A DNA stretch of 64,000 nucleotides from Nereida sp024640765 (GTDB taxonomy: Bacteria > Pseudomonadota > Alphaproteobacteria > Rhodobacterales > Rhodobacteraceae), in the NCBI GenBank assembly GCA_024640765.1, contig JAHEEK010000006.1, positions 62,001 through 126,000 on the forward strand, written 5' to 3'. A program made the position numbers and the translations under genes. Shown piece after piece: positions 60,337-64,000 of this stretch. Each line of letters starts with the position of its first letter. Within the stretch, counting starts at the first letter, position 1. The notes under the pieces are model-generated. The model ran no database searches. It was not told the origin of the DNA and saw only the letters and a list, made by a program, of their open reading frames with translations.

Positions 60337-61875
60337 TTATCTGCGCAGTGCCTGTCGGAAATCCTGCATTTTGAAGGCGCCCAAGATTTGCCCTGCAACG
60401 CCGTAAGCGACGACCCCTGTGGCGCAAAGCGCAAGCAGCCCAAGCCCGCGCCACGGACTGTCATAAAGGACCGGTGTCAGCGTGCTTGCAACGCCCCATA
60501 GGCTCGCACCCATAATGCCTGAGGCTGCAATGATCCGAGGCAGGCGTGTTTTGAAGCGGGCGTCAAAACACGCCGCATCGCCCATGGGTTTGGTTTTAAT
60601 CCACAGCAGTGCCGCCATGCCCCATCCCGCCAGAGACGTGCCCCAGGCGGCGGCTGTAAATCCGATAAGCGGCGATAGCCCCACCGCCACAACGGCATTG
60701 ATGAACAGGGAGACTAACGCAAAATAGAACGGTCGCTTTGTGTCGTGACGGGCAAAGAAAAGCGGCTGCAGCGTTTTTTGAAGCACAAACGCAGGAAGCC
60801 CAAGCCCGTAGATTGCCACAGCCCACGCGGTTGCTTGGGCATCAGTGAAAGCAAATGCGCCGCGTTGAAAGAGCACACTGATCAGTGGCAGTGGGATGAC
60901 GATAAGTGCGACTGATGCGGGAACCGTCAGCGCAAGGCTTAGCTCCGTTGCGCGGTTGAACGCATTACGGCCACCAACGGTATCATTGGCCTCAAGTTTG
61001 CGGCTGAGGTCCGGCAAAAGCACCACACCGATAGCAATTGCAACAACGCCGAGGGGCAGCTGATAAAGGCGGTCTGCGTAGTTTAGCCAAGCGATTGCGC
61101 CGTCAAATTGGCTGGCGATCTGCCGCCCGATCAAAAGGTTGATCTGAACCACACCGCCTGCAAGCATCGCGGGCCCCATGACCAGCATCAGCCGCTTTAG
61201 TTCAGGCGTCATGCGCGGCCGGGCGGGTGTGATCCTAAAGCCAGCCCGTGCAGCGGCGCTCCAGACCAAAGCGAATTGCGCAATGCCGGCAATGGGCACG
61301 GCCCACGCCAATGTAAGCCCCATGTCCCAGCCGATCTGATAGGCCAGCATCAGTGCCGCGATGAAGACAACGTTTAACAACGCAGGTGCTGCGGCTGCCG
61401 CTACAAAACGGCCTGTTGCGTTAAGTACACCTGACAAAAGGGCGGCCAGCGAAATGAAGATGATATAGGCAAAAGTAATACGTCCAAAGCTTACCGCAAG
61501 ATCAAAGCGGGCGTCGCCTGTAAACCCCGCGGCCATGGCGTAAACAAGCGCGGGCATTGCAAACAGGGCCACCACGGTCAGTCCGATCAATGCCGCAGCC
61601 AGCCCCGTGAACGCATCACGGGCGAAAGGCAGGGCGCCGTCATTTGCTTCGAGTTTTTTGGAGAACATGGGCACGAAGGCCATGTTGAACGCCCCTTCGG
61701 CAAAGAAACGGCGGAACATATTGGGCAGTGAAAATGCGATCAGGAACGCTTCGGCTACAGGGCCCGCACCCAAAAATGCCGCAATGGTGATGTCGCGCAC
61801 AAACCCCAAAATGCGGCTGAGTAACGTCCAGCCCCCCACAGTGAGCATGCCTGAGATGAGACGGATGCGTTTCAT
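60337..61875 (-). CDS. murJ: Lipid II flippase MurJ
   Basis: 512 residues, 14 predicted membrane helices, MOP superfamily. SRILGFVRDITIAAFLGAGPVAEAFLIAFSLPNMFRRFFAEGAFNMAFVPMF is the N-terminal signature. Flips lipid II for peptidoglycan synthesis. It overlaps glnD (ATGA), as often seen in alphaproteobacteria. Confidence 0.96.
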   Translation of the reverse strand: MKRIRLISGMLTVGGWTLLSRILGFVRDITIAAFLGAGPVAEAFLIAFSLPNMFRRFFAEGAFNMAFVPMFSKKLEANDGALPFARDAFTGLAAALIGLTVVALFAMPALVYAMAAGFTGDARFDLAVSFGRITFAYIIFISLAALLSGVLNATGRFVAAAAAPALLNVVFIAALMLAYQIGWDMGLTLAWAVPIAGIAQFALVWSAAARAGFRITPARPRMTPELKRLMLVMGPAMLAGGVVQINLLIGRQIASQFDGAIAWLNYADRLYQLPLGVVAIAIGVVLLPDLSRKLEANDTVGGRNAFNRATELSLALTVPASVALIVIPLPLISVLFQRGAFAFTDAQATAWAVAIYGLGLPAFVLQKTLQPLFFARHDTKRPFYFALVSLFINAVVAVGLSPLIGFTAAAWGTSLAGWGMAALLWIKTKPMGDAACFDARFKTRLPRIIAASGIMGASLWGVASTLTPVLYDSPWRGLGLLALCATGVVAYGVAGQILGAFKMQDFRQALRR

Positions 61876-64000
61876 GCCTCGGCTGCACGCTCCACGCCGC
61901 GCTCAATGGCATCGCGCAAATTCCGCTCAAGGCCTTTTTGTTTGCTTTCGGAGTAAAACTTAAGGCCGAACATATCTTTGACGTAGAACGCATCCACGAC
62001 CTGTTCGCCGTAGGTGGCGATGATGGCGCTGCCGATGTTGATATTGGCGGCTGCCAGCGCGCGGGTCAGATCATGAAGTAGGCCCGGGCGGTCACGGGTG
62101 TCGACCTCGATAATTGTATAAATATCCGAGCCGTCGTTATCGAAAGTGATTGTTGTCGGCACGCGAAACGCTTTTTCGCGTTTCTTGATTTTGTCTTTTG
62201 GCGCGAGCGCGTCGCGGGTGATGACCTCGCCGCGCAGGGTCTTGCCGATCATTTGTTCAAGACGGGGCAGGCGGCTTGCCTCAAAGGGGGTTTCATTGGC
62301 GTCTTGCACCCAAAACGCGGCTGTTGCGTAGCCGTCTTTGGTGGTGAACGTCCGTGCGTCCACAATGTTTGCGCCAACCAAGGCCAACGCGCCTGCGATG
62401 CGGCTGAAAATGCCAGGGTGATCGGCCATGACACAAACCGCGCGGGTGGCGTCGCGGTCCTCGTCCATGGTTAGTTTGACGCGAATATCCGTATCGCCAA
62501 TGCCGCGCAACAGATGCGCCACATCAACGTGGGCTGTTACGTGCAAGCCTTGCCAATATGGCGGGTAGTGCCTGTTTGTCTCAACCCGCAGATCTTTTGT
62601 GCCCCAATCGGGAAGTGCCGCGCGCAACGCCTTTTTCGCCTCTGCACCGCGAGTTTCACGGTTCAGCGCCTCCATGCCGCCCTCAAGGGCGCGGCGGGTC
62701 TGGCGGTAAAGCGCGCGCAACAGCGAGGCTTTCCAGTTGTTCCACGTGTCCGGACCCACGCCGCGAATGTCACACACAGTGATAAGCAACAACAAATCCA
62801 GCCGCCCAACAGCTTTCACTGCCTTGGCAAAGTCGCGCACCGTGCGCGGATCAGCAATATCGCGTTTTTGTGCGGTGTCTGACATCAGCAAGTGGTAGCG
62901 CACCAGCCACTCGACGGTTTCACATTCTGATTTGCTCAGCCCCAAACGTGGGCAGACTTTTCGAGCGATTTGTGCACCAAGGATTGAGTGGTCCTCGGAG
63001 CGTCCTTTGCCGATGTCGTGCAGCAATAGTGCTACGTAAAGTATCTTGCGGTTGATGCCGCTTTGAATGATGTCAGACGCCACGGGTAGGTCTTCAAGCA
63101 GCTCACCTTTCTCAATGCGGTGCAGATGGCTAATCGTTTGGATGGTGTGCTCATCAACAGTGTAGCTGTGATACATATTGAACTGCATCATCGCGACGAT
63201 CGGCTCAAATTCGGGAATGAATGCGGAAAGCACCCCAAGCTCGTTCATTCGACGCAGCGAGCGTTCGGGGTTGTCGTGTTTGAGAAGCAAGTCGAGAAAG
63301 ATGCGCTTGGCCTCAGGGGTGCTGCGCAAGTTATTATCGACCAGTGGAATGTTGGCGGCCAAAATCCGCATCGCGTTGGGATGGATCAAAGTACCTGTGC
63401 GCAGTGCTTCTTCAAAGATACGCAGCATATTCACGGGCGTCTCAACGAACACCTCTGGGTCAGGCACCGTGATGCGGTTTTGCTCAATGGCAAAAGGCGC
63501 ACGTACCCGTGGTTTGCGTTTGAAAATACGCATCAACATGGGTTCAGATTTGAGATGGTCGTTCTCAAGAGCCGTCAAGAATATGCGGGTTAGTTCACCA
63601 ACAGAAGTGGCGTGACGGAAGTAAGCCTGCATGAAATGTTCAACGCCGCGCCGCCCCGAATGATCGGTGTAGCCCATTGCATCAGCCACCTCGACTTGCA
63701 TATCAAATGTCAGCTGATCCACGGGGCGTGAGGCGACCAAATGCAGATGGCATCGCGTTGCCCATAAAAAGTCTTCTGCACGCAGAAAAGTCTCGAACTC
63801 GTCATCGGTGAAAACGCCAAGCTCAACAAGGTTGCTGGGGTCATCAACCCCGTGCAGGTATTTGTTCATCCAAAAGAGCGATTGCAGATCGCGCAGACCG
63901 CCTTTGCCCTCTTTTACATTTGGTTCAACCATGTAGCGCTGTCCGCCTTGCTTGCGGTGCCGCTCGGCGCGTTCCTCAAGTTTGGCTTCAATGAATTCGG
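61872..64000 (-). CDS. glnD: PII uridylyltransferase / uridylyl-removing enzyme, 3' part
   Basis: The frame is open to the window edge; about 709 residues are visible and the N-terminal nucleotidyltransferase domain mostly lies outside. Visible: RYMVEPNVKEGKGGLRDLQSLFW (end of the transferase region), the HD hydrolase domain with ALLLHDIGKGRSEDHS, and two C-terminal ACT domains (FSRIAGALALVGANIVDART and RPGLLHDLTRALAAANINIGSA) that sense glutamine. It modifies PII proteins in response to nitrogen. Followed by murJ. Confidence 0.96.
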   Translation of the reverse strand, partial: EFIEAKLEERAERHRKQGGQRYMVEPNVKEGKGGLRDLQSLFWMNKYLHGVDDPSNLVELGVFTDDEFETFLRAEDFLWATRCHLHLVASRPVDQLTFDMQVEVADAMGYTDHSGRRGVEHFMQAYFRHATSVGELTRIFLTALENDHLKSEPMLMRIFKRKPRVRAPFAIEQNRITVPDPEVFVETPVNMLRIFEEALRTGTLIHPNAMRILAANIPLVDNNLRSTPEAKRIFLDLLLKHDNPERSLRRMNELGVLSAFIPEFEPIVAMMQFNMYHSYTVDEHTIQTISHLHRIEKGELLEDLPVASDIIQSGINRKILYVALLLHDIGKGRSEDHSILGAQIARKVCPRLGLSKSECETVEWLVRYHLLMSDTAQKRDIADPRTVRDFAKAVKAVGRLDLLLLITVCDIRGVGPDTWNNWKASLLRALYRQTRRALEGGMEALNRETRGAEAKKALRAALPDWGTKDLRVETNRHYPPYWQGLHVTAHVDVAHLLRGIGDTDIRVKLTMDEDRDATRAVCVMADHPGIFSRIAGALALVGANIVDARTFTTKDGYATAAFWVQDANETPFEASRLPRLEQMIGKTLRGEVITRDALAPKDKIKKREKAFRVPTTITFDNDGSDIYTIIEVDTRDRPGLLHDLTRALAAANINIGSAIIATYGEQVVDAFYVKDMFGLKFYSESKQKGLERNLRDAIERGVERAAEA

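Noticed and set aside
1..64000. CRISPR arrays, insertion sequences, prophage, integrase or attachment sites
   Set aside because: No repeated spacer arrays, transposase or integrase motifs were seen; the tRNA-Ala gene has no integrase next to it.

Overview
The window reads as a chromosomal segment of a marine Rhodobacterales (Roseobacter-clade) alphaproteobacterium. Grounds: crotonyl-CoA carboxylase/reductase and other ethylmalonyl-CoA (EMC) pathway genes, the sdhCDA-x-sdhB and sucCD-sucAB-x-lpd arrangements, a fused ALDH16 enzyme beside deoC, an FYDLN-acid protein, TIGR02186 and TIGR03643 proteins, a luxR/luxI pair and two TRAP permease genes. Genes are densely packed on both strands. I see no insertion sequence, prophage, CRISPR array or rRNA. 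One tRNA is present (Ala, anticodon GGC).

Layout. 1-1.2 kb: end of a trypsin-like protease, then hsp20 behind a probable ROSE-type RNA thermometer. 1.2-8.5 kb: succinate-semialdehyde dehydrogenase, three small membrane proteins, ALDH16 and deoC (deoxyribose breakdown), rpe. 8.5-11.7 kb: a TRAP transporter. 11.7-15 kb: zinc uptake (znuA divergent from zur-znuC-znuB) with two Zur boxes. 15-16.8 kb: four-carbon acid-sugar breakdown (otnC, otnK). 17-21.6 kb: desaturase, homocysteine methyltransferase, RidA, tRNA-Ala, FYDLN-acid protein, metallopeptidase and a GntR regulator. 21.7-31.5 kb, minus strand: mdh, sucC, sucD, sucA, sucB, a MAPEG gene and lpd. 31.6-45.3 kb: a TSUP permease, EMC genes (mcl2-like, mch, ecm, ccr), sdhCDAB, deoD and a PlsB-like acyltransferase. 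45.4-49.4 kb: a quorum-sensing locus whose luxR is broken and whose luxI is intact, followed by a helicase and an SDR. 49.4-56 kb: TIGR02186/TSUP pair and a BMP-type nucleoside ABC transporter. 56-64 kb: rimI, tsaB, nfu, uspA, trpS, a rhomboid-like pseudoprotease, murJ and the 3' part of glnD.

How the genes fit together. Roughly 20 kb holds much of the TCA cycle (mdh, succinyl-CoA synthetase, 2-oxoglutarate dehydrogenase, succinate dehydrogenase) interleaved with EMC steps that feed glyoxylate and succinyl-CoA into it. The most interesting signal is regulatory. The perfect palindrome TGTGATCACA occurs next to the start codon of the GntR gene. It also occurs as tandem pairs with exactly 21-bp spacing upstream of sucC and upstream of sdhC. 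This suggests a local TCA-cycle regulon with an autoregulated GntR protein.

Most of the window is core metabolism. The less ordinary items are this motif, the degraded luxR beside an intact luxI, the catalytically empty rhomboid, the ROSE-like leader of hsp20, and conserved small genes of unknown role inside the sdh, luxR and suc loci.
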